A stretch of 53,990 nt of DNA from Conchiformibius kuhniae DSM 17694 (GTDB lineage: Bacteria > Pseudomonadota > Gammaproteobacteria > Burkholderiales > Neisseriaceae): contig NZ_AUAP01000018.1 of the NCBI RefSeq assembly GCF_000428785.1, positions 1-53,990 on the forward strand, written 5' to 3'. The translations under genes and the position numbers were made by a program. Shown here piece after piece: positions 26,593-33,728 of the stretch (position 1 is the stretch's first letter; the number at the start of each line of letters is the position of its first letter). A model generated the notes under the pieces. The model was not told the origin of the DNA and did no database searches. It saw only the letters and a program-made list of their open reading frames with translations.

Positions 26593-27318
26593 GTGAATAA
26601 AAAAGAGATTTTGCTAACCGTGTTGTCTGTATCGGTATTGTCGGCGTGCGCTTCGCGCAACCATGAGCCACCCACCCGTGCAGAACGTTTGTCAAGCATC
26701 AAAGCGCAGTATGAAACCGTAGCGGAAGAGCGCAAGGGTGCGGCAACGGTGGCATACGGTTGGACGCGTTTTACTGCAAGCGGCAAAACGGAAATGCCCG
26801 CCAAGCATTTGCGTATTATTCATCCGTCCCATTCCACGCAGGTGGTGGCTTTGAAAACGCTGGGTTTGTTGTTGGGCGGCAGTTATCAAGGCTCGGACAA
26901 GAAGGATTTGAAAGGCGATTCGCTGCCGAATGTGCCGAACCGTTCTTTGTCGGCTGCCTACCGTCCCGTGCGCGATTATGTGTTGGGTAAATATGGCGGG
27001 GAAGACGGTGCGGCGTATTTTCCCCTGTATGTGGGCGGCCGTCATTGGTTTTTGGTGTATGAAAAGTTTGCCGACGGCAGGGGCGGAAAGTACGAATTGG
27101 TTTCGGAAATCGAGTTTGTCAAGCCCAATGAAATTTACGGCACATTTAATTATGTGTGCAAACAGGGCGGTGTGGCAAAAACACTGAACGAGTGGGAAGC
27201 CGACAATTACCGTTTGGCGCACGAAACGGCGGCGCGGTATGCGAAGCAGTGCGCCGATGCCCTGTTGGCGGATACGGTGAAGATGCGCCAATTGCATCAT
27301 TCGTTTGAACGCGAGTAG
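26593..27318 (+). CDS. Uncharacterised lipoprotein
   Basis: From a GTG at 26593 (GGGAG six bases upstream) the 241-residue protein begins with a signal peptide ending in the lipobox LSAC, so it should be anchored in a membrane with its body in the periplasm. The mature part has no recognised domain; it contains YPLYVGGRHWFLVYEKF-like aromatic segments near residues 140-160. It lies 16 bases after guaB, and its stop overlaps a possible GTG start of the ABC ATPase gene, so guaB, this gene and the ATPase may form one transcript. Confidence 0.8.
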   Translation: MNKKEILLTVLSVSVLSACASRNHEPPTRAERLSSIKAQYETVAEERKGAATVAYGWTRFTASGKTEMPAKHLRIIHPSHSTQVVALKTLGLLLGGSYQGSDKKDLKGDSLPNVPNRSLSAAYRPVRDYVLGKYGGEDGAAYFPLYVGGRHWFLVYEKFADGRGGKYELVSEIEFVKPNEIYGTFNYVCKQGGVAKTLNEWEADNYRLAHETAARYAKQCADALLADTVKMRQLHHSFERE

Positions 27319-27329
27319 TGCGGGTGGCG

Positions 27330-28250
27330 ATGCTGGAAGTGTGCCAAATCCGTAAATCGTTCGGCAAGCGCACGGTGGCGGACGGGATTTCGTTTCGGGT
27401 GGCGGCGGGCGAAATCACGGCGGTGCTGGGGGCGAGCGGAAGCGGGAAATCCACTTTGCTGAACATGATTGCGGGGCTGACCGCAGCCGACGGCGGTGAG
27501 GTGCGTTTGGGCGGGGTGCGGCTGGACGGGCTGCCGCCGGAGCGCCGTGATGTGGCGATGATGTTTCAGGATTTTGCCCTGCTGCCGCATTTGAATGTGT
27601 GCGACAACGCCGCTTTGCCCCTGCGTTTGCGCGGCGTGGGCAAAGCGCAAGCCCGCCGCCGTGCTTTGGCGGTGTTGGCGGAGGTGGGCTTGGCGGATTT
27701 GGCGGCGCGGCGGGTGGCGGATTTGTCGGGTGGCGAACAGCAGCGCACGGCATTGGCGCGGGCTTTGGCGGCAGAGCCAAAATTGTTGTTGCTGGATGAG
27801 CCGTTTTCGGCGTTGGACGCGGCTTTGCGCGGGCGTTTGCAAAAACAGACATCGGATTTGGTGCGGCAGCGCGGGATTCCCGCCGTGTTGGTCAGCCACG
27901 ATGCGGAAGAGGCGTGCCGTATGGCGCGGCAATTGGTGTTGCTCGGCGGGGGGCGGGTGTTGCAGCAAGGCACGCCCGATGCGGTGTACCGCCGTCCCGT
28001 TTCGGCTGCTGCCGCCCGTTTGCTCGGTTGTGCGAATGTCAGCGATACGCGCTATGTTCCGCCCGAAGCGGTTTGTTGGGACGAATCCGGCTGCGAATGC
28101 ACCGTTTTGTCTGCCCACCGTGCGGCCGAAGGCTGGCGTTTGCTGCTGGCGCACCCGCATTGGGGTGAATTGTCCGTTTGGTATCAGGGCATTGCGCCGC
28201 CCGCACGCTGTTGTGTCCGTGTGGATGAAGCGCGTGTCGTCCGTTTTTGA
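27330..28250 (+). CDS. ABC transporter ATP-binding protein (orphan)
   Basis: The 306-residue protein has Walker A GASGSGKST (about residues 35-43), Q-loop MMFQDFALLPHL, signature LSGGEQQR, Walker B LLLLDEPFSALD and the switch His in VLVSHDAEEA. After the ATPase core (about 215 residues) a C-terminal region of about 80 residues resembles the regulatory tail of iron, sulfate or polyamine importers (CysA/FbpC/PotA group), with four cysteines. No permease or binding protein lies next to it, so substrate is unknown. A GTG at 27318 would add four residues. Confidence 0.85.
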   Translation: MLEVCQIRKSFGKRTVADGISFRVAAGEITAVLGASGSGKSTLLNMIAGLTAADGGEVRLGGVRLDGLPPERRDVAMMFQDFALLPHLNVCDNAALPLRLRGVGKAQARRRALAVLAEVGLADLAARRVADLSGGEQQRTALARALAAEPKLLLLDEPFSALDAALRGRLQKQTSDLVRQRGIPAVLVSHDAEEACRMARQLVLLGGGRVLQQGTPDAVYRRPVSAAAARLLGCANVSDTRYVPPEAVCWDESGCECTVLSAHRAAEGWRLLLAHPHWGELSVWYQGIAPPARCCVRVDEARVVRF

Positions 28251-28317
28251 CACGGGCGGCGGAATGCCAACATTTTCTGTTATTTGCAGACAAAAACGTT
28301 TTCTACTTGCGCGTGTT

Positions 28318-28332
28318 GGGCTACAATAGCCC
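28318..28332 (+). promoter_or_regulatory. Palindromic -10 region before ftsY
   Basis: GGGCTA-CAA-TAGCCC contains TACAAT (28322-28327), a good -10, at its centre, 46 bases before ftsY. No clear -35 is seen. A protein bound to this palindrome could block the promoter, but the match may be chance. Confidence 0.35.
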
Positions 28333-28372
28333 GCTATGTTCCCCGATTGACAAATCAGCAAAGAAAACCGAC

Positions 28373-30499
28373 ATGTCTAATTTTTTGAAACGTCTTTTCG
28401 GTCGCCGTCAGCCCAGTGGGCAAACCGAATCCGTGCCGTCCCAATCCCAGCCGAACGAAACCGATGTGCGGGCGGAAGAAGATGCCGTGCCGGCAACGGC
28501 GGATTCGTTTGATGTGGACGTGGCTGCCCCTGCGGTACAGGAGCAGCAGGACGGCGGGGTCGAAACTTTGCCCGATGCGCCGCCGCAAGCCGGTGAAAAC
28601 GAACAAGACGGCAGTGCCGCCCGCACCGACCCCACACCGCCGCCCGAGCCGGCAGACACTGCAAACGGCACATCGGCATCGGCAACGGAAGAAAACGGAC
28701 AAACGGCAGACGATGCGCCCACCGCATTTGAACAGGCAGTGGACGTACAGGCAGAAGACACCCCGCCTGACGGACACGATGCGCCTGACGTAGACGAATT
28801 TGAAATCGGTGCCGAGCTGCTGGGGGAAACGGCGCAAACAGTCGATGCCGAAGCCATCAGAGCCGCCGTGCAAGCGATGCAGCAAGAATCGGGCGAAGAA
28901 ATATTTGAATTTAGCGAAGAAGAAACAGATGCCCTGCCCGATGACGGCACATCGGAACAACAGGGCGAAGCACCGTTTTCCATAGACGTGGTGGACTTGT
29001 ACGCCGAAGACGAGCAGCTTGACCCCGTATTGCAGCCCGACACCGAAACCGTTGATGCAGACGAAATCGAAGCGGAAATGCTGGCAATGGAAGAAGCCGC
29101 CAACAGCCCGCCCATCGAGCCGCCGTTTCCCGAAATCTCGCTGGAAGTGGAAGAAGACCACCGTCCCCTTGCAGAAGAAACAAAAACCGAACATACGGTT
29201 ACGGACGAATCCGTGTCTTTGGAAATTGCCGGACACCACGAGGGTGAAGCGGACGAAACGGCAGTGTCGGACATCGACATCGAAGCCGATGAAAGTACCG
29301 CACCGGCGGAAAAAGAAAACGACCAAACCGCTTCCGATGGCACACCGGCACAGCCTGAAGCGGCGGACGGGCATGATGCCCCAACCGAGTCTGCCGATAC
29401 CGATACCACACCCGCGCAAACAGACATTCAAACAGACATTCCCGAAACACAGGCAAGCCCCGAAACGCCGTCAGACGACAACGGCGAAACCGCGCCCGCC
29501 GACACAGACAACGGCACGGCATCGGCGCAAACCGACCGCGAAACAAACCAAGCCACCCCCGACGATGCCGCCGCCCCGCACAAACAAGGCTGGGCAGCGC
29601 GTTTGAAAGAAGGCTTGACCAAATCGCGCAACCAAATGGCAAAATCGCTGGCTGCCGTATTCGGCGGCGGGCAAATCGATGAAGACCTGTACGAAGAACT
29701 GGAAACCGTGCTGCTGACCAGCGACATGGGCATCGAAGCCACCGAAAAACTGATGGCGCAAGTGCGCGACCGCGTGTCCTTGAGCGGCTTGAAAGACGGC
29801 GCGGAACTGCGTCAGGCACTGAAAGATGCCGTGTGCGACCTGTTGCGTCCTTTGGAACAGCCCCTGCGGATTCCCGAAGGACAAGGCCCGTTTGTGATTA
29901 TGATGGCGGGCATCAACGGCGCGGGCAAAACCACCTCCATCGGCAAATTGGCAAAATACTTTCAGGCACAGGGCAAAACAGTTTTGCTGGCGGCGGGCGA
30001 CACCTTCCGCGCCGCCGCCCGCGAGCAGCTTCAAGAATGGGGCGCGCGCAACGGCGTAACCGTGATTTCCCAAGCATCGGCGGATTCGGCGGCCGTGTGC
30101 TTTGACGCCTTGGAAGCTGCCAAAGCCCGCAAAATCGACGTGGTGCTGGCAGACACGGCAGGGCGCCTGCCCACCCAGCTTCACCTGATGGAAGAAATCA
30201 AAAAAGTCAAACGCGTATTGCAAAAATCGATTCCCGATGCACCACACGAAGTGATGGTGGTACTCGATGCCAACATCGGGCAAAACGCGGTGAACCAAGT
30301 GGCGGCGTTTGACAGTGCATTGGGGGTAACGGGCTTGGTGGTAACCAAGCTGGACGGCACGGCGAAAGGCGGCGTGTTGGCGGCGTTGGCGGAGCGCGGC
30401 ATTCCCGTGCGCTACATCGGCGTGGGCGAGAAAATCGACGATTTGCGCCCGTTTGACACGGAAGCCTTTGTCGAAGCCCTGTTTGGCGAAGCCCAGTAG
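28373..30499 (+). CDS. ftsY: Signal recognition particle receptor FtsY
   Basis: FtsY is the GTPase that receives SRP-bound ribosomes at the inner membrane. The protein is 708 residues, well above the roughly 500 of E. coli, because the acidic A domain (about residues 15-400) is very long: it is rich in Glu, Asp, Ala, Thr and Pro. A basic MSNFLKRLFGRRQ start could act as a membrane anchor. The NG domain follows, with MAGINGAGKTTSIGKLA (G1), DTFRAAAREQL, DTAGRLPTQ (G3) and TKLDGTAKGG (G4). Frame upstream of 28373 belongs to the ATPase gene region. A strong terminator follows. Confidence 0.96.
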   Translation: MSNFLKRLFGRRQPSGQTESVPSQSQPNETDVRAEEDAVPATADSFDVDVAAPAVQEQQDGGVETLPDAPPQAGENEQDGSAARTDPTPPPEPADTANGTSASATEENGQTADDAPTAFEQAVDVQAEDTPPDGHDAPDVDEFEIGAELLGETAQTVDAEAIRAAVQAMQQESGEEIFEFSEEETDALPDDGTSEQQGEAPFSIDVVDLYAEDEQLDPVLQPDTETVDADEIEAEMLAMEEAANSPPIEPPFPEISLEVEEDHRPLAEETKTEHTVTDESVSLEIAGHHEGEADETAVSDIDIEADESTAPAEKENDQTASDGTPAQPEAADGHDAPTESADTDTTPAQTDIQTDIPETQASPETPSDDNGETAPADTDNGTASAQTDRETNQATPDDAAAPHKQGWAARLKEGLTKSRNQMAKSLAAVFGGGQIDEDLYEELETVLLTSDMGIEATEKLMAQVRDRVSLSGLKDGAELRQALKDAVCDLLRPLEQPLRIPEGQGPFVIMMAGINGAGKTTSIGKLAKYFQAQGKTVLLAAGDTFRAAAREQLQEWGARNGVTVISQASADSAAVCFDALEAAKARKIDVVLADTAGRLPTQLHLMEEIKKVKRVLQKSIPDAPHEVMVVLDANIGQNAVNQVAAFDSALGVTGLVVTKLDGTAKGGVLAALAERGIPVRYIGVGEKIDDLRPFDTEAFVEALFGEAQ

Positions 30500-30504
30500 C
30501 CATA

Positions 30505-30534
30505 AAAACGGCAGAACTCCGGTTCTGCCGTTTT
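30505..30534. terminator. Bidirectional terminator after ftsY
   Basis: A 13-bp stem (AAAACGGCAGAAC/GTTCTGCCGTTTT) with a 4-base loop. It has T-runs in both directions and lies between the converging ftsY and hydrolase genes. Confidence 0.9.
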
Positions 30535-30586
30535 GTTGGTGTGTCATGACGGTGCTGCGGCTTTCCCGTCAAACCATGACGCACCC

Positions 30587-31312
30587 TTAAAGATGCTTGC
30601 CGAAAAATGCCAGCATATTGACCCACGCATCGGCGGCGGCATCGGCATTGTATGCCAAATCCACACCGTTGCGCTCGCCGTTGGCAGTGGCTTGCGGATT
30701 GGTGAAGCCGTGTTTGGCGTGCTCAAACACATCAATGCGGTAATCCGCGCCCGCCGCGTCCATTTCGGCGCGGAAAGCGGCAACATCGTCCATGCCGACC
30801 ATGCTGTCGCCGCCGGCGTGTTCCACCAAAATCGCGGCTTTCACCGCACCTGCCCGTGCCGGCGTGTCGGTGGCGAGAATGCCGTGAAAACTCGCCACCG
30901 CATTCACATCTGCCCCGCGCCGCGCCATGTCCAGCACCACCCGTCCGCCAAAGCAAAAGCCGATGGCGGCGATGCGTGTGCCGTCCACATTGTCGGCATG
31001 GCGCAGCGCCGCCAATGCCAAATCGCAGCGTTCGACCAATTTTTCGGGGTGGCTGAGCAGATGGCTCATGTGGCGGTTGGCTTCTTCGGCTTTATCGGTC
31101 AACAAACCGTTGCCGTACAAATCTACGGCGAGCGCAGCGTAGCCCGAATGTGCCAAACGCTCAGCACTGTGCAAAACGTGTTCGCCCACGCCCCACCATT
31201 CGGGGAAGACCAACACGCCGGCATGTGCTTGGTCGGTGTTGGCGGGCAGGTACAACCGGCTGTGCAATTGCGTGCCGTCTTGGGCAGTGTAGTTGAGATG
31301 GCGTGCGTCCAT
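30587..31312 (-). CDS. Dienelactone hydrolase family protein
   Basis: The 241-residue alpha/beta-hydrolase has the family's Cys nucleophile in IGFCFGGRVV (about Cys124), an Asp in HAGGDSMV (about 175) and a His in HAKHGFTNP (about 205). Members hydrolyse dienelactones or related esters; in organisms without aromatic degradation genes the true substrate is unknown, and no such genes are nearby. The long poly-T tract lies 144-175 bases upstream of its start on the template side, so it is the gene most likely affected by any length change there. Confidence 0.88.
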   Translation of the reverse strand: MDARHLNYTAQDGTQLHSRLYLPANTDQAHAGVLVFPEWWGVGEHVLHSAERLAHSGYAALAVDLYGNGLLTDKAEEANRHMSHLLSHPEKLVERCDLALAALRHADNVDGTRIAAIGFCFGGRVVLDMARRGADVNAVASFHGILATDTPARAGAVKAAILVEHAGGDSMVGMDDVAAFRAEMDAAGADYRIDVFEHAKHGFTNPQATANGERNGVDLAYNADAAADAWVNMLAFFGKHL

Positions 31313-31453
31313 ATTTCTACCTATGGGTGTGATGGTTTGACGGATATTCCGTGCGTTTTGGCACGGAATGTTGTGATGTGTAAAAATTGTACGGGAAAAA
31401 CCGAGTTTTTGCCACAGAAATTGACGTTCTATTCTACCGTTTGCGGCATTTTC

Positions 31454-31487
<34 letters not shown>

Positions 31488-31503
31488 CAATGTGATGGGG
31501 CGG

Positions 31504-31529
31504 AAAAACGGCACTGTCAAACAGTGCCG
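31504..31529 (-). terminator. Terminator of dnaJ, displaced from its gene
   Basis: CGGCACTGT/ACAGTGCCG with a CAA loop, followed on the minus strand by TTTTT. It lies 185 bases after the dnaJ stop, with repeat copy B in between. Confidence 0.82.
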
Positions 31530-31539
31530 CAGATGATTT

Positions 31540-31714
31540 GGGCGTGTCATCGATTAACCGAAAAAAACCCGCGCCGTCATTTCCGCGAGGGGGGAATCCA
31601 AAACAAATTTCAAAAAGCATTGATAAAACATCGCTTCACAAACATCAGATAGTGGATTTCCGCCCACGCAAAAATGACGGTGCGGCGTTTTTTCGGCTAA
31701 TTGATGACACGCCC
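31540..31714. repeat. Intergenic mosaic element, copy B
   Basis: A 175-base element with imperfect inverted ends: GGGCGTGTCATCGATTAACC at the left, GGCTAATTGATGACACGCCC at the right, followed inwards by AAAAAACNCNGCNCCGTCATT-type words. The core matches copy A. It has no open frame. The right end forms part of the dnaJ stop (CTA on the plus strand). It is non-autonomous, like a MITE or neisserial intergenic mosaic element. Confidence 0.8.
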
Positions 31715-32865
31715 TAGTCAAACATTTCTTTCAAACGGTCGAGAAAACCGCGTTGGCGCGGCGTTTGGCTGCGGTTCAGCCCTGTGGCGATTTGGTCGAA
31801 CTCCGCCAACAGCTCTTTTTGGCGGTCGGTGAGGTTTACGGGGGTTTCCACCACCACATGGCAATACAAATCGCCGATTTGGTTGCTGCGTAAGTGCTTG
31901 ATGCCTTTTCCTTTAACGCGCAGTTGTTTGCCGTTTTGCGTGCCTGCGGGAATGCTGATTTGCACGCGCCCGTTCAGGGTCGGCACTTCCACTTCGCCGC
32001 CGAGCGCGGCAGTGGGAAAGCTGATGGGCAGTTCGCAATGCAGGTCGGTGGGGTTGTTCGGGTCGCGCTGGAACACTTTGTGTTCTTTGACGCCGACGTG
32101 AATGTACAAGTCGCCCGCCGGTGCGCCGTCGCTGCCCGGTTCGCCCTCGCCGCTCAGGCGGATGCGTTGTCCGTCATCGATGCCCGCAGGGATATTGACT
32201 TCCACGGTTTTGGTGGTTTTTACGCGCCCGTCGCCGCGACATTTGTGGCAGGGGTCTTTGATTTCTTTGCCCGAGCCGTGGCAGGTGGGGCAGGTTTGCT
32301 GGATTTGGAAAATGGCTTGGCGCACGTGTACCGTGCCGGTGCCGTGGCAGGTGCGGCAGGTGCTGGCGCTGGTGCCCGGTTTCGCGCCCGAGCCGTGGCA
32401 CACGTCGCATTCTTCGTAGGTGGGAATGGTGATTTGTTTTTTCAGACCTTGTGCGGCTTCTTCCAGCGAAATTTCCACTGAATATTGCAAATCCGCGCCT
32501 TGCCGGCTTTGCTGTTGGCGTCCGCCGTTGCCGGTTGCGCCGCCGAACATTTGGCTGAAGATGTCGCCGAAGTCGAATCCGCCCGCGCCGCCGAAGTTGC
32601 CGAAGCCGTCAAATCCGCCGCCGCCGCCCATATTGTTCGGGTCGATGCCCGCATGGCCGAAGCGGTCGTAGGCGGCTTTTTTCTGCGGGTCGGACAATAT
32701 ATCGTAGGCTTTTTGAATTTCTTTGAATTTTTCTTCGGCTTCTTTGTTGTCGGGATTGCGGTCGGGGTGGTATTTCATCGCCAACTTGCGGTAGGCTTTT
32801 TTGATGTCGTCGTCGTTTGCGTTGCGGGCGACGCCCAGTGTTTCGTAAAAATCTTGGTTGCTCAT
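31714..32865 (-). CDS. dnaJ: Chaperone protein DnaJ
   Basis: DnaJ is the Hsp40 co-chaperone that stimulates the DnaK ATPase and delivers unfolded clients. The 383-residue protein has the J domain with HPD (in MKYHPDRNPDN, about residues 28-38) and a Gly/Phe region (about 75-115). Four CxxCxGxG zinc repeats follow (CDVCHGSG, CRTCHGTG, CPTCHGSG, CHKCRGDG), then the C-terminal substrate domains. I start at the ATG read from 32865; an upstream frame of 22 codons covers the promoter. A heat-shock type promoter precedes it. dnaK is not adjacent in this window. Confidence 0.97.
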   Translation of the reverse strand: MSNQDFYETLGVARNANDDDIKKAYRKLAMKYHPDRNPDNKEAEEKFKEIQKAYDILSDPQKKAAYDRFGHAGIDPNNMGGGGGFDGFGNFGGAGGFDFGDIFSQMFGGATGNGGRQQQSRQGADLQYSVEISLEEAAQGLKKQITIPTYEECDVCHGSGAKPGTSASTCRTCHGTGTVHVRQAIFQIQQTCPTCHGSGKEIKDPCHKCRGDGRVKTTKTVEVNIPAGIDDGQRIRLSGEGEPGSDGAPAGDLYIHVGVKEHKVFQRDPNNPTDLHCELPISFPTAALGGEVEVPTLNGRVQISIPAGTQNGKQLRVKGKGIKHLRSNQIGDLYCHVVVETPVNLTDRQKELLAEFDQIATGLNRSQTPRQRGFLDRLKEMFD

Positions 32866-32904
32866 GGTATGTGCCGTGCTATTTGGGAAAACAAGTTGGC
32901 GCAA

Positions 32905-32931
32905 ATATGGGGGGAGAGTGGTCAAACTCAA
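32905..32931 (-). promoter_or_regulatory. Sigma-32 (RpoH) type promoter of dnaJ
   Basis: On the minus strand TTGAGT (32931-32926) is followed after 13 bases by CCCCATAT (32912-32905). The E. coli sigma-32 consensus is CTTGAAA, 11-16 bases, CCCCATNT. The -10 match is exact. It lies about 40 bases before the dnaJ start. Confidence 0.65.
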
Positions 32932-32974
32932 TAGCGGGGGGTGAGAAATGATGATGCGGTGTGGCGTTTCAGCT

Positions 32975-33403
32975 TTATGATGAAAACGGATTAAACAGCT
33001 TGACGCCGCTTGCGCTGAAATCTTTGGTATTGCGTGTCAGCAAAATCAAATCATGGTGCAATGCGGTTGCCGCAATCAGGGAATCGAATTGCGGCTTTTT
33101 GTCGGGAACGTGCAAACGGGCGCAGAGACGGGCGATTTCGGTATTCACGGGCAAGGTTTTATCGGCAAATTCGGGCAAAAATACGGTTTCAAACCAATGC
33201 AGCAGCAAGCTGCCTTGTTGCGGGTCGTGGCGTTGTTTGAGCAAGCAGCCTTTTTCCAGTTCCAATACGGTAATGACACTGACACACAGTTCTGCCTTAT
33301 TTGCCGTCTGCGCCCATTGCACCACGCCCGTGTTGGCACGTCCGTTTTTGATTTTGCGGATTTCCGATAACACATTGGTGTCCAACAGATAGCGGAAAGT
33401 CAT
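32975..33403 (-). CDS. PIN-domain ribonuclease toxin (VapC-like)
   Basis: The 142-residue protein is a PIN-domain RNase, probably cutting tRNA or mRNA when freed from its antitoxin. The acidic active-site residues are in YLLDTNVLSE (Asp near residue 7), TVLELEKG (Glu), DSLIAATA (Asp) and TRNTKDF (Asp near the end). Start choice: two tandem ATGs overlap the stop of the upstream gene; the second, read from 33403, has GGGA at six bases, and the first, from 33406, gives an ATGA overlap. Either way it is translationally coupled to the putative antitoxin. Confidence 0.87.
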   Translation of the reverse strand: MTFRYLLDTNVLSEIRKIKNGRANTGVVQWAQTANKAELCVSVITVLELEKGCLLKQRHDPQQGSLLLHWFETVFLPEFADKTLPVNTEIARLCARLHVPDKKPQFDSLIAATALHHDLILLTRNTKDFSASGVKLFNPFSS

Positions 33404-33678
33404 CATGTGTCCCAATCTATGGCGGCGGTGGCGTGGTCGGCGGCGAGTGCATCGGCGATGTTGGCAGCGGGGGTGTCGGGCTGAGGGGTGCTGCTGATGC
33501 CCACCATCATGGTGTTTTCGTTATTGTTTTGTTTGATTTGAAAATATCCGCCCAGCGACAATTCAGTATAATGGTGTTTCAGTTGTTGCCACAATTGGGC
33601 TTCGTCAAGCGGGCAGGGCAAGGGATAGGTGCCGGCTTTTTGTAAAGGTTTTTGAATTTCAACGGTGTGTATCAGCAT
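33403..33678 (-). CDS. Putative antitoxin paired with the PIN toxin
   Basis: A frame of about 91 residues from the ATG read from 33678, ending in AAIDWDT and overlapping the toxin start. The place and size suggest the antitoxin. However, no AbrB, ribbon-helix-helix or Phd motif is evident: the middle reads LDEAQLWQQLKHHYTELSLGGYF and the C-terminal third is acidic and Ala/Pro-rich, as expected for a toxin-binding tail. The start is uncertain: an ATG at 33708 and a TTG at 33732, which touches the uvrC stop, are alternatives. Confidence 0.6.
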   Translation of the reverse strand: MLIHTVEIQKPLQKAGTYPLPCPLDEAQLWQQLKHHYTELSLGGYFQIKQNNNENTMMVGISSTPQPDTPAANIADALAADHATAAIDWDT

Positions 33679-33728
33679 GGTTGTTCTCGGAGAAGTTTGT
33701 TCAAGCATAGATTTTTGCCGTTGGTTTG

